Origin: an uncultured Lachnospiraceae bacterium
GTDB lineage: Bacteria; Bacillota; Clostridia; Lachnospirales; Lachnospiraceae
Assembly (NCBI GenBank): GCA_910588875.1
Contig: CAJURT010000018.1
Location: forward strand, 1 to 64,000
Length of the DNA: 64,000 nt
Reading direction: 5' to 3'
Notes under the pieces: generated by a model
What the model was told of the DNA's origin: nothing
Seen by the model: the letters and a program-made list of their open reading frames with translations, nothing else
Databases searched by the model: none
Program-made: the position numbers and the translations under genes
Shown here: positions 43,633-52,444 of the stretch, piece after piece
Layout of the letters: every line of letters starts with the position of its first letter
Position numbering within the stretch: position 1 is the stretch's first letter

Positions 43633-44382
43633 CTATCTCCCCAGGTATCCCCCATCCACGGCAATGACTGCACCGTTAAGGTAATCCGACGCCTTGGAAG
43701 CTAAAAATACAACCGGGCCTTTCATGTCTTCCGGGGTTCCCCATCTGCCCTGGGGGATCCTCTTTAAAATCTCTTCATTCCGGTTCTCATCATTCATAAT
43801 CGCCGTGTTCATGACCGTCGCCATGTAGCCAGGCGCCAATGCATTGACATTGATATTCTTGCCTGCCCACTCATTGGCAAAGGCCTTTGTGATCTGGGCA
43901 ACGCCGCCTTTGCTTGCCGCATAGGCGGGTACCGTGTAGCCGCCGAAATAACTGAGCATGGATGCAATGTTAATAATCTTCCCACCGCCGTTTTCCATAA
44001 AATGCCGGGCAGCCAGCTGACAAAGGCGGAACACGGAGGTCAGGTTAATATTGAGCACAAAATCCCAATCCTCTTTCGGGAATTCTTCACTCTTATGGCG
44101 CTTTTGCACCCCTGCTGCATTTACAATAATATCCAGGCCGTCCATCACCTGGACGCTCTCCCGGAATGCGCTGACCAGGGCTTCCTCCTCCCCCAGGTTT
44201 GCCACCACCCCATGGCACTTGAAACCTCTGCCGCAAAACTCCCTGGCAACTTCCGGCGTTTTGGGGGAGATATCGATAATGGTAACCTCTGCCCCGTTTT
44301 CCATCAAACCTTCCGCCATCCCGTAGGCCAGCCCCTGGGCTGCCCCGGTGACAATCGCCTTTTTGCCTGTAATATCAAACAT
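43633..44382 (-). CDS. Short-chain dehydrogenase/reductase (KduD-like)
   Basis: 249 residues. Classical SDR: FDITGKKAIVTGAAQGLAYGMA (TGxxxGxG with a variation), the NAAG motif in DIIVNAAGVQKRH near 82, catalytic serine in IINIASMLSYFGG near 138 and YxxxK in VPAYAASKGGVAQI near 152. The closest pattern is 2-deoxy-D-gluconate/2-keto-3-deoxy-sugar-acid 3-dehydrogenase. The ATG at 44382 has AGGGGG upstream; the frame is open to 44409. It is flanked by the AroQ-like and IolB-like genes. Confidence 0.9.
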   Translation of the reverse strand: MFDITGKKAIVTGAAQGLAYGMAEGLMENGAEVTIIDISPKTPEVAREFCGRGFKCHGVVANLGEEEALVSAFRESVQVMDGLDIIVNAAGVQKRHKSEEFPKEDWDFVLNINLTSVFRLCQLAARHFMENGGGKIINIASMLSYFGGYTVPAYAASKGGVAQITKAFANEWAGKNINVNALAPGYMATVMNTAIMNDENRNEEILKRIPQGRWGTPEDMKGPVVFLASKASDYLNGAVIAVDGGYLGR

Positions 44383-44450
44383 ATCTTTCCCCCTGCTTCT
44401 TATATCCATGTTATTCTTCCCCCTGTGCCCTGTCTTGGCAAATCCTCTGT

Positions 44451-45254
44451 TCAGGTATCTGCATAAACCGGATCCAAAACTGCCAGGTCATAACGGCGGC
44501 TGGCATGGGAATGTGCTGCCAGGATCCAGAAATACGTGTTGCGGGTGCCCGGAGACGCAACTGTGGGATGGTAACCTGCCGGCGCAAGAACCATGCTGCC
44601 GCTTCTCACCGTATGGGCCACAATATCCTCCACTTCCCCGCTTTTTAAGTAGCTGACGTGGAAGCCAAACTGCGGGGCATCCATATCAAAGTAACAGTAT
44701 ACCTCCTCCAGATCCTTTTCATGCTGATGGGGCGGCCAGCTGGTCCAGGCCCCGTTGGCCCCCCAGGTCAGCCCGCAGATCAGCCGGGATGCCTCCACCT
44801 GGTGGTTCAGGGTGAAGAACACCTCCCTCTGCCCTACCCCATGCCCGTGGATCTGGTGGATATCCCCCAGGGGAAGTTCCGGGTCAAACTTACGTACAAA
44901 GGGTTTCCCATAGCCCTCCCAGGCAGCTGCCCCGATATAGAACACACAATCTTCCAATGCTTCCACCCTGACTTCTGCCTTCCCGGGGATATAGAAGGAA
45001 TCCAGCTTCCCCAGTTCACCCTCCAGCCCGGCTCCCGAAATCCTGGCCTGCCCCCGGATCAGCACCGGGTTCATCTCCAGTTCCCCGGACTCCAGTGTAT
45101 ACTCACTTCCCTGCCTCAGGTTTAAGCGGTATACGCTGACCGTCTGGCAATCCTGCACCCCCGGCTGGATACACCGGTGAAGCCCCTGAGCCTCCGGAGA
45201 CGTAATATCCCACCCCTCCATCCGCTTCTTGTTCTCCTTGTTCCCTACCATCAT
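44451..45254 (-). CDS. 5-deoxy-glucuronate isomerase-like protein (IolB/KduI family)
   Basis: 267-residue double-cupin isomerase. Visible marks are the beta-strand repeats (LEMNPVLIRGQARISG), the KFDPELPLGDIHQIHG segment, the metal-binding SWPPHQHEKDLEEVYCYF motif near 170 (HxH-x-E), VLAPAGYHPTVASPG near 220 and the C-terminal SRRYDLAVLDPVYAD. IolB acts in myo-inositol breakdown and KduI in uronate breakdown; which role applies here is unclear. Two tandem ATGs are preceded by GAGGTGA. A good promoter lies 70 bases upstream. Confidence 0.85.
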   Translation of the reverse strand: MMVGNKENKKRMEGWDITSPEAQGLHRCIQPGVQDCQTVSVYRLNLRQGSEYTLESGELEMNPVLIRGQARISGAGLEGELGKLDSFYIPGKAEVRVEALEDCVFYIGAAAWEGYGKPFVRKFDPELPLGDIHQIHGHGVGQREVFFTLNHQVEASRLICGLTWGANGAWTSWPPHQHEKDLEEVYCYFDMDAPQFGFHVSYLKSGEVEDIVAHTVRSGSMVLAPAGYHPTVASPGTRNTYFWILAAHSHASRRYDLAVLDPVYADT

Positions 45255-45325
45255 CCATCACCTCTCTGATTCTATTCATTTTTTACAATTTGTCTTTCAG
45301 TTCTTTTTGTTTTTTAGTCAACTTC

Positions 45326-45355
45326 ACTATATCATAAAAATTGAATTTATTCAAT
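45326..45355 (-). promoter_or_regulatory. Promoter with overlapping palindromic operator
   Basis: On the minus strand TTGAAT (45354-45349), 17 bases and TATAGT (45331-45326) form a sigma-A-type promoter for the IolB-like gene and those after it. The -35 element is inside a perfect dyad, ATTGAAT/ATTCAAT with a two-base centre (45340-45355), so a repressor there would block transcription. Confidence 0.6.
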
Positions 45356-45384
45356 ATAAAATTTTTAAATATGTAAAAAAAATT

Positions 45385-46659
45385 TTACATTGTCCACAGC
45401 CCCAGGGCCGGCGCCTTTATGACATAGATCTCCTCCCCGTCCGGCATGGTATAATAGCCGTCCGGCAGATGTTCCATATCATAGCGGGCGGCTGCCTCCC
45501 GGTAATCCATATGCCGGTAGCCAATCCCCTCAACCTCTTCCTTGCTCACTTTCTCCGGGTCAGTGGCATAGGTGATCGTAAAACGGCCCTCCGTGGAACT
45601 GTGCATAATATGGGCAGCTACCATATCGGCATCCTCAAACCTGCCCTCTTCCCGCAGCCTTTGGACATACGGAGTCCCCCGGTATCCGTACCGGCGGATC
45701 AGCCTGTCCGCTTCCTCGCTTTCCCCGAAATGGATCAGGCCCGGGGCCAGCACCAAAAGTTCTCCCCCGTCCTCCACAATCATCCTGGAACGGTAGACAG
45801 CCTTGTTCCCCACCCAGGTGGAGGTAAATTCCTCCGGCTCCAAATAGGCCACCACCTTGGGAACCCGTGCCGGCAGGGTGGTGATATTCCACTTTTTTGC
45901 CAGTTCACAAGCCTTTTCAAAGGGCCTTCTCGATGCCCCGGCAAATATCCCGTGGATCCTGGCCTGACGGTTCTCCTCCGTGGTCACCGTAAGCAGGTAT
46001 GCCAGGGGCACCTTATCCAAAAAATGCTCCTCCGCATAATCAAACAGCAGCCGTACCGGGGTATCCACCTTCCCCATAATCCTTTCCAGATTATAGATTG
46101 CCCCCACCATATGGCTCTGGTTGATCATCTGGCGGCCGCCCAGCCCCACCAGGATATTCTTGCTGTAATTTGCCATCCCCACCACCTCATGGGGCACCAC
46201 CTGGCCGACCGAGAGAACCAGGTCATAGCTTTTGTCCACCAGATGACGGTTTACCTCCACATCAATATCCAGGCTGCTGGTTCCCTGGCTCACCTCCTCC
46301 ACGTAAGAGGCCGGCACACATCCCAGCTTCACCGTATCTGTACGCCAATTGTGGAAGCGGTAAGCAGATTCCGGGATATCCTCCCCAATAAACCGGATCT
46401 GCTCCTCCCTGGTCATCATCCGGTGCGTACCCAGGGCGGGCATGATGTGCACCTCGGCCCGGCGGCTTAGCTTGCGGTAACAATAGCCGGTGATTTCCCC
46501 TGCCCCCGAATAGCAGCGGGTAATGTCGGGAGGGACTAGAAGTACCCTCCTGGCCCATGTGACCTGGGCCAGGAGTTGATCCACCACCCCAAAAACCTCC
46601 TCATTGCCCAGCACACCCTCATAGGACTGGGCCTCGTATTCCTTCAGATCTTTCAGCAT
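45385..46659 (-). CDS. LarA-family (DUF2088) racemase/epimerase-like protein
   Basis: 424 residues. LarA is a lactate racemase using a nickel-pincer nucleotide; homologues act on other 2-hydroxy acids. Matching segments are VPPDITRCYSGAGEITGY near 43, IMPALGTHRMMTREEQ near 70, SVGQVVPHEVVGMANYSKN near 165 (histidine and cofactor lysine region) and VGLGGRQMINQSHM. The ATG at 46659 has AGGAGG upstream. It follows the DUF1667 gene by 41 bases. No larB, larC or larE cofactor genes are in the window. Confidence 0.85.
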   Translation of the reverse strand: MLKDLKEYEAQSYEGVLGNEEVFGVVDQLLAQVTWARRVLLVPPDITRCYSGAGEITGYCYRKLSRRAEVHIMPALGTHRMMTREEQIRFIGEDIPESAYRFHNWRTDTVKLGCVPASYVEEVSQGTSSLDIDVEVNRHLVDKSYDLVLSVGQVVPHEVVGMANYSKNILVGLGGRQMINQSHMVGAIYNLERIMGKVDTPVRLLFDYAEEHFLDKVPLAYLLTVTTEENRQARIHGIFAGASRRPFEKACELAKKWNITTLPARVPKVVAYLEPEEFTSTWVGNKAVYRSRMIVEDGGELLVLAPGLIHFGESEEADRLIRRYGYRGTPYVQRLREEGRFEDADMVAAHIMHSSTEGRFTITYATDPEKVSKEEVEGIGYRHMDYREAAARYDMEHLPDGYYTMPDGEEIYVIKAPALGLWTM

Positions 46660-46700
46660 AGCCTTCCTCCTGTGCCGCAAAATGCGGCGCCACTCACGCC

Positions 46701-47066
46701 TCAGCCTTTGGCTGCCACGGACTTTGTCACAATCACATCACAATCATACCCCAGGATCCCGGCAATCACCACCGTCCCGGCCTCCACCGGCGCCTTAAGC
46801 GACACTTTGCGTATCTCTGCCATTGCATCAAAGATCCTGGCCTTAGGGATCGGGCTTGTCAGCCGCACGCTGGCCAGCGGCAGTTCACCGCCCTGCACCA
46901 GCACCGAGGTTGCAATATTCCTGCGGGGATCCGTCAGTTCCTGTCTCACGTAAGCCTCTCCCTTCGGGCAGGTATGCCCTGTCAGCGAGGTTAAGGCACC
47001 ATCCTTTATCTCTGCCTGAATCTCACACCCGTTCGGGCAGATGATACATGTAAATTCTCTCAGCAT
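46701..47066 (-). CDS. DUF1667 cysteine-rich protein
   Basis: 121 residues. The N-terminus carries CIICPNGCEI and HTCPKGEAYVRQE, a four-cysteine set as in DUF1667, which is regularly encoded with a GlpA/LhgO-like and an NAD/FAD oxidoreductase, as here. It likely binds an iron-sulfur cluster or metal and serves as a small subunit or electron carrier of that complex. The start overlaps the upstream FAD gene by seven bases. GGAGGTGAG lies upstream. Confidence 0.88.
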   Translation of the reverse strand: MLREFTCIICPNGCEIQAEIKDGALTSLTGHTCPKGEAYVRQELTDPRRNIATSVLVQGGELPLASVRLTSPIPKARIFDAMAEIRKVSLKAPVEAGTVVIAGILGYDCDVIVTKSVAAKG

Positions 47067-48295
47067 TCCACACTCACCTCCAGGTTATCCTCAGAAACCA
47101 GCTTATCCGCCCTGACCACAAACTGAACCATCTCTGCCGGAAGCGCCTTCTTCATCCTTTTTGCCGCCACCTCCTGCCCATTCTGGCGAACCACGATCCG
47201 GCAGTCTTTCATCATCCTGCGGACCCGCAGCGACAGCTGGAAATCTTTCCCGCCGCTGACCCTCTGGGGGATGGTATGGCTGATATTTTCATCCGTCCGG
47301 ATTTCCACCGGGCAGTCTGCAAGGGGCTCCCCTGCCACATACTGTGCCGCCGAATCCGCCAGCCGTTCCGCCTCCATTGACACAAAATCCACCAAATCAT
47401 GGACATGGAGCACATTCCCCGCCGCAAAGATCCCCTCCACGCTGGTCTGATAATGCTCGTCCACAACGGCTCCCCGGGTACGTCCGTCCAGCTTCACTCC
47501 GGCATCAATGGACAGTTCATTCTCCGGGATCAGGCCCACCGAGAGAATCAGGGTATCACAGGGATATTCCTTCTCTGTTCCCGGAATCGGCTTAAGTTTC
47601 CCGTCCACCTGCGACACGGTCACCCCCCTCAGCCGGGTATCCCCATGGATCTGTGTCACCGTATGGCTCAGATATAAGGGAATATTGTAATCATTCAGGC
47701 ATTGCTCAATGTTCCTGGGAAGGCCGCTGGGGATAGGCTGCAGTTCAAACACCGCCTGCACATGGGCTCCCTCCAGGGTCAGCCTCCTGGCCATAATCAT
47801 CCCGATATCACCGGATCCCAGTATCACAACCTCCTTTGCCGGCATGCGGTTGTAGAGGTTCATATAGGCCTGGGCCACCCCGGCCGTAAAAACGCCGGCC
47901 GGGCGTTCACCAGGGATCCCCAGCGCTCCCCGGGTGCGCTCCCGGCATCCCATCGTCAGGATCACTGCCTTGGCCTGGTACTGTACCAGCCCTGCCCTGG
48001 AAACAGCTGTCACAGTCTTGTCCGGCGAAACCTCCAGTACCGTGGTATCCGTCTGATAGGGGATCTGGCAGCGCTTCACCTCTTCTATGAACCGCGCCGC
48101 ATATTCCGGCCCGCTCAGGGTAGTCTGAAAACGGGACAAGCCAAAACCATCATGGATACACTGGCGGAGAATCCCTCCCAGATGGTGCTCCCGCTCCAGG
48201 ATCAGGATGTTTTTCACTCCTTTTTTATGTAATTGGACGGCTGCCGCCAATCCCGCCGGGCCTCCGCCGATTATAATCACATCTCTTTTTTCCAC
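47060..48295 (-). CDS. NAD(P)/FAD-dependent oxidoreductase
   Basis: 411 residues with an N-terminal FAD-binding Rossmann motif (VIIIGGGPAGLAAAVQLHKKG), LTMGCRERTRGALGIPGERP near 112, a second dinucleotide motif EVVILGSGDIGMIMARRL near 155 and the C-terminal GIFAAGNVLHVHDLVD FAD contact near 290. It probably accepts electrons from, or passes them to, the LhgO-like dehydrogenase encoded just upstream. It starts with GTG three bases after the previous stop, with GGAGGAGG upstream. Confidence 0.9.
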   Translation of the reverse strand: MEKRDVIIIGGGPAGLAAAVQLHKKGVKNILILEREHHLGGILRQCIHDGFGLSRFQTTLSGPEYAARFIEEVKRCQIPYQTDTTVLEVSPDKTVTAVSRAGLVQYQAKAVILTMGCRERTRGALGIPGERPAGVFTAGVAQAYMNLYNRMPAKEVVILGSGDIGMIMARRLTLEGAHVQAVFELQPIPSGLPRNIEQCLNDYNIPLYLSHTVTQIHGDTRLRGVTVSQVDGKLKPIPGTEKEYPCDTLILSVGLIPENELSIDAGVKLDGRTRGAVVDEHYQTSVEGIFAAGNVLHVHDLVDFVSMEAERLADSAAQYVAGEPLADCPVEIRTDENISHTIPQRVSGGKDFQLSLRVRRMMKDCRIVVRQNGQEVAAKRMKKALPAEMVQFVVRADKLVSEDNLEVSVEC

Positions 48296-48297
48296 GC

Positions 48298-49758
48298 CTA
48301 AGCCTCCTCCCTCACTTTGCCGAAAAGCACCTGGGAACCCTCTCTGGCATACAATACCTCAGTCTCTTTTTTCCCCAGTTCTTCCTCAATCATCTGTTCC
48401 AGCCGCATCTGGCAGTAGCCTCCCTGGCACCGCCCCATCATGGAACGCGTCCGGTACTTAATCCCAACCAGGGTACTGACTCCCAGAGGATTGTGTATTG
48501 CCTGCAAAAGTTCGGCCCGCGTCACCTTCTCACACCGGCAGACCACCTCGCCGTAATCCGGGTTCTCAGCAATCAGCTTTGCCTGTTCCTCGCTGCCCAG
48601 CCCTTCAAACCGCACAATCCCCTTCCGGCAGGGATTAAACTTCGGGTTTTCCCTCAGTTCCTCCCGCTCCTTCATCAGCCCAATGGCATAACGGGCAATC
48701 GGGACTGCCGCCGTCAGCCCCGGGGATTCGATCCCAACCAGGTTCACTGCCCGCGGTGCCAAGTCATCCCGGATCTCAATCTTAAAGTCCTGGATAACCC
48801 CCTGTTCATCCACCCACTTGGGCAGGATCCCCGAGTAATTGCGGATATAATCCGCCTTATGGATATGGGGCCACAGGCGCGATGCACTTTCCGCCAGATA
48901 ATCCATATTCTCCTGGGGTACCCCGTAATAACTAAAATCACTGACCATGTCGGCGTTCGGCCCAATCGTCACATTCCCGTCCACCGTGTTGGTCACATGG
49001 ATCCCCATATAGGTATTGCTGGGCACCGGATAGACAGGCATCGGCAAAAGCGGCCCTGTCCTTTTATCCAGGATAATGTAATCTCCCTTGGAACCAATCA
49101 CCCGGTATCCCTCAATCCCCAGCATATCCGAGATGGTTTTGCAGCCCAGCCCGGCTGCGTTCACCACCCAGCGGGACGCAAAATCCCCTTTGGGGGTGGA
49201 CAGATGGTAATTCCCCTCCCCATCCCGCCGGATCCCGGTGACCTCCCTGCCAAAGAAATAATCCACCCCATTCTGGCAGGCATTCTCCGCCAGCGCTATC
49301 GTATACTGGAAGGGATCCAGGATCCCGCTTTGGGAGGAAAACATGGCAAATTTCCCTACCACCGCAGGCACCAGTTCATGAAGCCTCTCCTCGCCGATGA
49401 TCTCCAGGCCAACCGCCCCGTTTTCCTCCCCCTGCTTCAGGGTTCGCTTCAGGGTCTCCATATCCTCATCCGTATTCCCTACCAGCACCTTTCCGCATCT
49501 CAGGAAGGGAAAATCCAGTTCCTTTGCCAGTTCCCCCATCATCCGGTTTCCCTCCACGCAAAGCTTTGCCTTCAGAGAGCCCGTATCATAAGCAAACCCG
49601 CCATGCACCACCGCAGAGTTTCTCCCGCTCGTCTCATAACAGACATCCAGATTCTTCTCTAACACTCCGATCCGCAGGTCATACCGGGACAATTCCCTGG
49701 CAACCGCACTGCCAACCATCCCGCCGCCAACCACCAACACATCATACAAATTCTCCAT
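48298..49758 (-). CDS. GlpA/LhgO-like FAD dehydrogenase with C-terminal [2Fe-2S]-type domain
   Basis: 486 residues. The N-terminal DAO-type FAD domain begins DVLVVGGGMVGSAVARELSR and has CYETSGRNSAVVHGGFAYD near 40, a motif of 2-hydroxyglutarate oxidase/glycerol-3-phosphate dehydrogenase. The C-terminal 90 residues have four cysteines in VVCRCEKVTRAELLQAI and GRCQGGYC, a BFD-like [2Fe-2S] domain. It should oxidise a hydroxy acid or polyol phosphate and pass electrons to the neighbour. The start has AAAGGAG upstream and follows a promoter with an operator-like dyad. Confidence 0.9.
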   Translation of the reverse strand: MENLYDVLVVGGGMVGSAVARELSRYDLRIGVLEKNLDVCYETSGRNSAVVHGGFAYDTGSLKAKLCVEGNRMMGELAKELDFPFLRCGKVLVGNTDEDMETLKRTLKQGEENGAVGLEIIGEERLHELVPAVVGKFAMFSSQSGILDPFQYTIALAENACQNGVDYFFGREVTGIRRDGEGNYHLSTPKGDFASRWVVNAAGLGCKTISDMLGIEGYRVIGSKGDYIILDKRTGPLLPMPVYPVPSNTYMGIHVTNTVDGNVTIGPNADMVSDFSYYGVPQENMDYLAESASRLWPHIHKADYIRNYSGILPKWVDEQGVIQDFKIEIRDDLAPRAVNLVGIESPGLTAAVPIARYAIGLMKEREELRENPKFNPCRKGIVRFEGLGSEEQAKLIAENPDYGEVVCRCEKVTRAELLQAIHNPLGVSTLVGIKYRTRSMMGRCQGGYCQMRLEQMIEEELGKKETEVLYAREGSQVLFGKVREEA

Positions 49759-49777
49759 CCGCCCTCACTCCTTTCCA

Positions 49778-49828
49778 ATTCATCCTATGAATTTATTCCA
49801 TATTACCACGTAACCCCCAAAAATGCAA
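49778..49828 (-). promoter_or_regulatory. Promoter and operator upstream of the FAD oxidoreductase genes
   Basis: On the minus strand TTGCAT (49828-49823), 17 bases and TAATAT (49805-49800). Just downstream is a perfect dyad, ATTCAT-3-ATGAAT (49778-49792). A further half of the same word lies at 49858-49868 in inverted orientation, 75 bases away, which could allow looping. Confidence 0.6.
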
Positions 49829-50037
49829 GGTATTTTTACATTTTTCTCAAACTATTTATAGGATGAATATAATTTTATAGTATATCGCGCATAGTTTTTT
49901 GCTGTATATCCCTGTTTTATTCATCAAAAACACTATTTTATATCACTTCATCCTGCCTAACAAAACGTTATTTAGTCAATACTGCCACAAACTATCCCGT
50001 CAAAACCATCTCCCCATCAAACGATTCCTGCCGGATA

Positions 50038-50318
50038 CCAGCCCGGGGAATGCAAAGAGCGGGGGAGCCTGGCCTTTTGTGGCGCAGGATCTGCCTGGCC
50101 TGCATTTGCAGGGATTTTAGGAATTCTTAAACCTGCGGATTTTGCGTTAAAACGAAAATGCATACTGTCTGAGCGCAGCGAGTTTATGCATTTTCGTTTT
50201 GCTTTTCGCAAAATCTGCAGGTTTTAGAACTCCTTAAATCCCGAAACCGCAGGCCAGGCAGATCCTGCGCCACAAAAGGCCAGGCTCCCCCCCGCTCTTT
50301 GTATTCCCCCGGGCGTAC
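50038..50318. repeat. Long palindromic element, copy 1
   Basis: A 281-bp imperfect inverted repeat. The outer arms (about 50041-50103 and 50250-50311) are almost perfectly complementary. The core (50104-50248) is shared with copies 2 and 3, including CTGTCTGAGCGCAGCGAG at its centre. One end reads CAGCC and the other GGCGTACC, as in the other copies. It begins five bases after the GntR stop (50323). Confidence 0.85.
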
Positions 50319-50322
50319 CCTC

Positions 50323-51015
50323 TTATATCCCCCTCCTCTCCTCCAGATAACGGTTCTCATTATACAGCAGGTGGAACTGCATCGCCTGCTGTGCCTCCAG
50401 CCCCTTCCCGTCCCGGATTGCCTGAAAAACCGCCCGGTGCGAAATCAGGGTCTGCTCATATTCCGTGGTCCCCACCTCCCTGGCAAAGACAGCGATCCCC
50501 TTCCCAATCACCGGCACCAGGTTCGACATCACACTGTTATGGCTGCAGTTTGCGATCTGTTCATGGAACCGGATATCTGCCTCTGCATAATCCTGCCTCC
50601 TTGCAATCAGCCTCTCCACCTCCTCCAGCAGCTGCTCCAGCTTCCTTATGTCTTCCTCCCGGGCATTCTGTGCCGCCAGCGCCGCAATCGGAGGTTCCAG
50701 CATAACCCGGATCTGCATCAGGTCCCGGGTCAGCTTTTCCTGGTCTGCTGCCAGGGAAAACCCAAAGGGGTCATCGGATACCCCCGGCTTTTCTGAGACA
50801 AAGGTTCCCGAGCCCTGGCGGATCACCACGATGTTGCGGGACACCAGAATCCTGAGTGCCTCCCGCACCGTATTCCGCCCCACCCCCAGAAGTTCAGACA
50901 GTTCAGCCTCTGTGGGCAATTTATCCCCTGGCACATAATTCCGTTCGCGAATCAACCGGACCAGTTCTTCAGATGCCCGTTCTGTCCGGGTTCGGTTTTC
51001 CGTATGTTTTTCCAT
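50323..51015 (-). CDS. GntR-family regulator (FadR/FCD type)
   Basis: 230 residues. Winged helix: RASEELVRLIRERNYVPGDK, LPTEAELSELLGVGRNTVRE, ALRILVSRNIVVIRQGSGTFV. The FCD domain follows with IRVMLEPPIAALAA, ADIRFHEQIANCSHN and the SHRAVFQAIRDG histidine. Carboxylate-sensing regulators of this type usually control organic-acid catabolism, so it may serve the 35-50 kb cluster rather than the cobalamin genes behind which it lies. GGAAAAC precedes the ATG. Confidence 0.9.
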   Translation of the reverse strand: MEKHTENRTRTERASEELVRLIRERNYVPGDKLPTEAELSELLGVGRNTVREALRILVSRNIVVIRQGSGTFVSEKPGVSDDPFGFSLAADQEKLTRDLMQIRVMLEPPIAALAAQNAREEDIRKLEQLLEEVERLIARRQDYAEADIRFHEQIANCSHNSVMSNLVPVIGKGIAVFAREVGTTEYEQTLISHRAVFQAIRDGKGLEAQQAMQFHLLYNENRYLEERRGI

Positions 51016-51038
51016 GTTTTCCGCTTATCCTTTCGCTA

Positions 51039-51698
51039 TTATCTTGCCTGCCCTATCCCGATTTTCTCACAGGTTTTTAGGAAATAACAGGTTCCCCAAA
51101 AACAGCCTGCCCCCCACAGCCTGGCGGCAATCCCCCTCATGCGTTCATCCAGCCGGTGGTAGGCCATCCTCCTCTCCCAGGGAAGGCCTGTGATATATTC
51201 CCTCTGCTGTGGCTCCAGAAGTTCCATCTGCCTTTCAAAACCTTCCGGATCCCGTTGGCTGTGCAGGCCAAAATCACAGGACACATAAGAAAACTCCTCC
51301 CCGTTTTCCCCGCATTTCCGCGCCAAAAAATCAGCAAAATCCCCGTACCCTTTCCCTAAAAAACGGCTTTCCCTCCAGCAGACAGCCCTCCGTTCCCCCT
51401 CTTTTAGAATCACTTTCCGGAAGCTTTTCCTCCCATATTCGTCATAGTCCGTAACATAAGTATACTCTTCCCGCCCCATTCCCTCTGACGGCTCCCCAAG
51501 GGTTATGGCCCCGGTATCCAGAAGATGCTTCCACACCACCTGCTGCACCCGTTCAAAGGGGGTCGGGAAATCCAGCATTTTTGTGATCCGGCCCACCGTA
51601 TACCCCCGGTCCGTTAAGTGACGGATCGCCCCGTTGCTCGCCGCCTCAAAGGTAAAGTCAGAGAGTGCCCTCTTAAAATATTCCTGTTCCCGGCCCAT
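51039..51698 (-). CDS. Unknown protein in the cobalamin cluster, 219 aa
   Basis: Not recognised. A soluble-looking protein starting GREQEYFKRALSDFTFEAAS, with GYTVGRITKMLDFPTPFERVQ near 32 and GAGCFWGTCYFLKTCEKIG at the C-terminus. It has several scattered cysteines but no clear metal motif. The ATG at 51698 has GGGAGG upstream and is preferred; the frame is open to 51737. It lies between the GntR gene and cbiC and is likely co-transcribed with the cobalamin operon. Confidence 0.6.
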   Translation of the reverse strand: MGREQEYFKRALSDFTFEAASNGAIRHLTDRGYTVGRITKMLDFPTPFERVQQVVWKHLLDTGAITLGEPSEGMGREEYTYVTDYDEYGRKSFRKVILKEGERRAVCWRESRFLGKGYGDFADFLARKCGENGEEFSYVSCDFGLHSQRDPEGFERQMELLEPQQREYITGLPWERRMAYHRLDERMRGIAARLWGAGCFWGTCYFLKTCEKIGIGQAR

Positions 51699-51740
51699 AC
51701 CTGCCTCCCTATCCCATTTGCCGCCCATCCGAGGCAAACC

Positions 51741-52370
51741 TTAACCAATCTGATACATCAGGGCATTGCAGATGGCAGCCGCAATGTTGCTCCCGCCCTT
51801 CCTCCCCCTTGCCACAATACAAGGTACCTTTGTCTCCCTGATCCGTTCCTTTGATTCCACCACATTGACAAATCCTACCGGCACCGCAATGATAAACGCC
51901 GGCCTCAGTTTTCCGGCATTTATCATATCACAAAGCCGGATCAGGGCTGTGGGGGCGTTTCCGATGGCAAAGGCCACCTCTCCCCCAAGTTCTGCCCCAC
52001 GTTCCATGCTGACCGCCGCACGGGTGATCCCCCTCTCCCCGGCCTCCCTGGCAACATCCTCATCCGCCATAAAACAGCGCACACTCCCTCCCAGGCCTGA
52101 CAATACCTTCTTGTTGATCCCGGCGGCCGCCATATTGGTATCCGTCACAATCCTTACGCCGCCCTTCAGCGCCTTTTTTGCCTGTTCCACAACCCCGGGG
52201 GAAAAATAGAGGTTGGAAGCATAGTCAAAATCCGCTGAGGTATGGATGCACCTCTTCACCACCGCCAGTTCCCCCGGAGTCCAGTTGCCTGACGGCATTT
52301 CCTTTTCTATAATCTCCATGCTGCGGCGTTCAATCTCCTCTGGCTTAACCCATTCTGTCTGTTCCCACAT
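51741..52370 (-). CDS. cbiC: Precorrin-8X / cobalt-precorrin-8 methylmutase
   Basis: 209 residues. CbiC/CobH moves a methyl group from C11 to C12 to give (co)byrinate. Seen: the catalytic histidine in VVKRCIHTSADFDYASNLYF near 42, VTDTNMAAAGINKKVL near 78, ERGAELGGEVAFAIGNAPTALIRL near 130 and AVPVGFVNVVESKERI near 165. The ATG at 52370 has AAAGGGG upstream and is preferred over 52388 and 52427. It follows cbiP by 74 bases. Confidence 0.95.
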   Translation of the reverse strand: MWEQTEWVKPEEIERRSMEIIEKEMPSGNWTPGELAVVKRCIHTSADFDYASNLYFSPGVVEQAKKALKGGVRIVTDTNMAAAGINKKVLSGLGGSVRCFMADEDVAREAGERGITRAAVSMERGAELGGEVAFAIGNAPTALIRLCDMINAGKLRPAFIIAVPVGFVNVVESKERIRETKVPCIVARGRKGGSNIAAAICNALMYQIG

Positions 52371-52444
52371 ATTTCCCCTTTCCGGCATACTGCACTTTTC
52401 TTGGCCCCCGGTGCCTTTCTTCCCCAAAACCTCCCGGTGCCTTG

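Noticed and set aside
45229..46470. 413-residue plus-strand frame opposite the LarA-like gene
   Set aside because: Shadow of a well-supported gene in high-GC codons; His/Pro-rich product with no family features. The same applies to 48493-49662 and 60133-61191.
50017..50211. Small frames within the palindromic elements (also 57627-58106 and 57893-58090)
   Set aside because: They arise from the repeated core itself and change with the variable arms; the element is structural, not coding.
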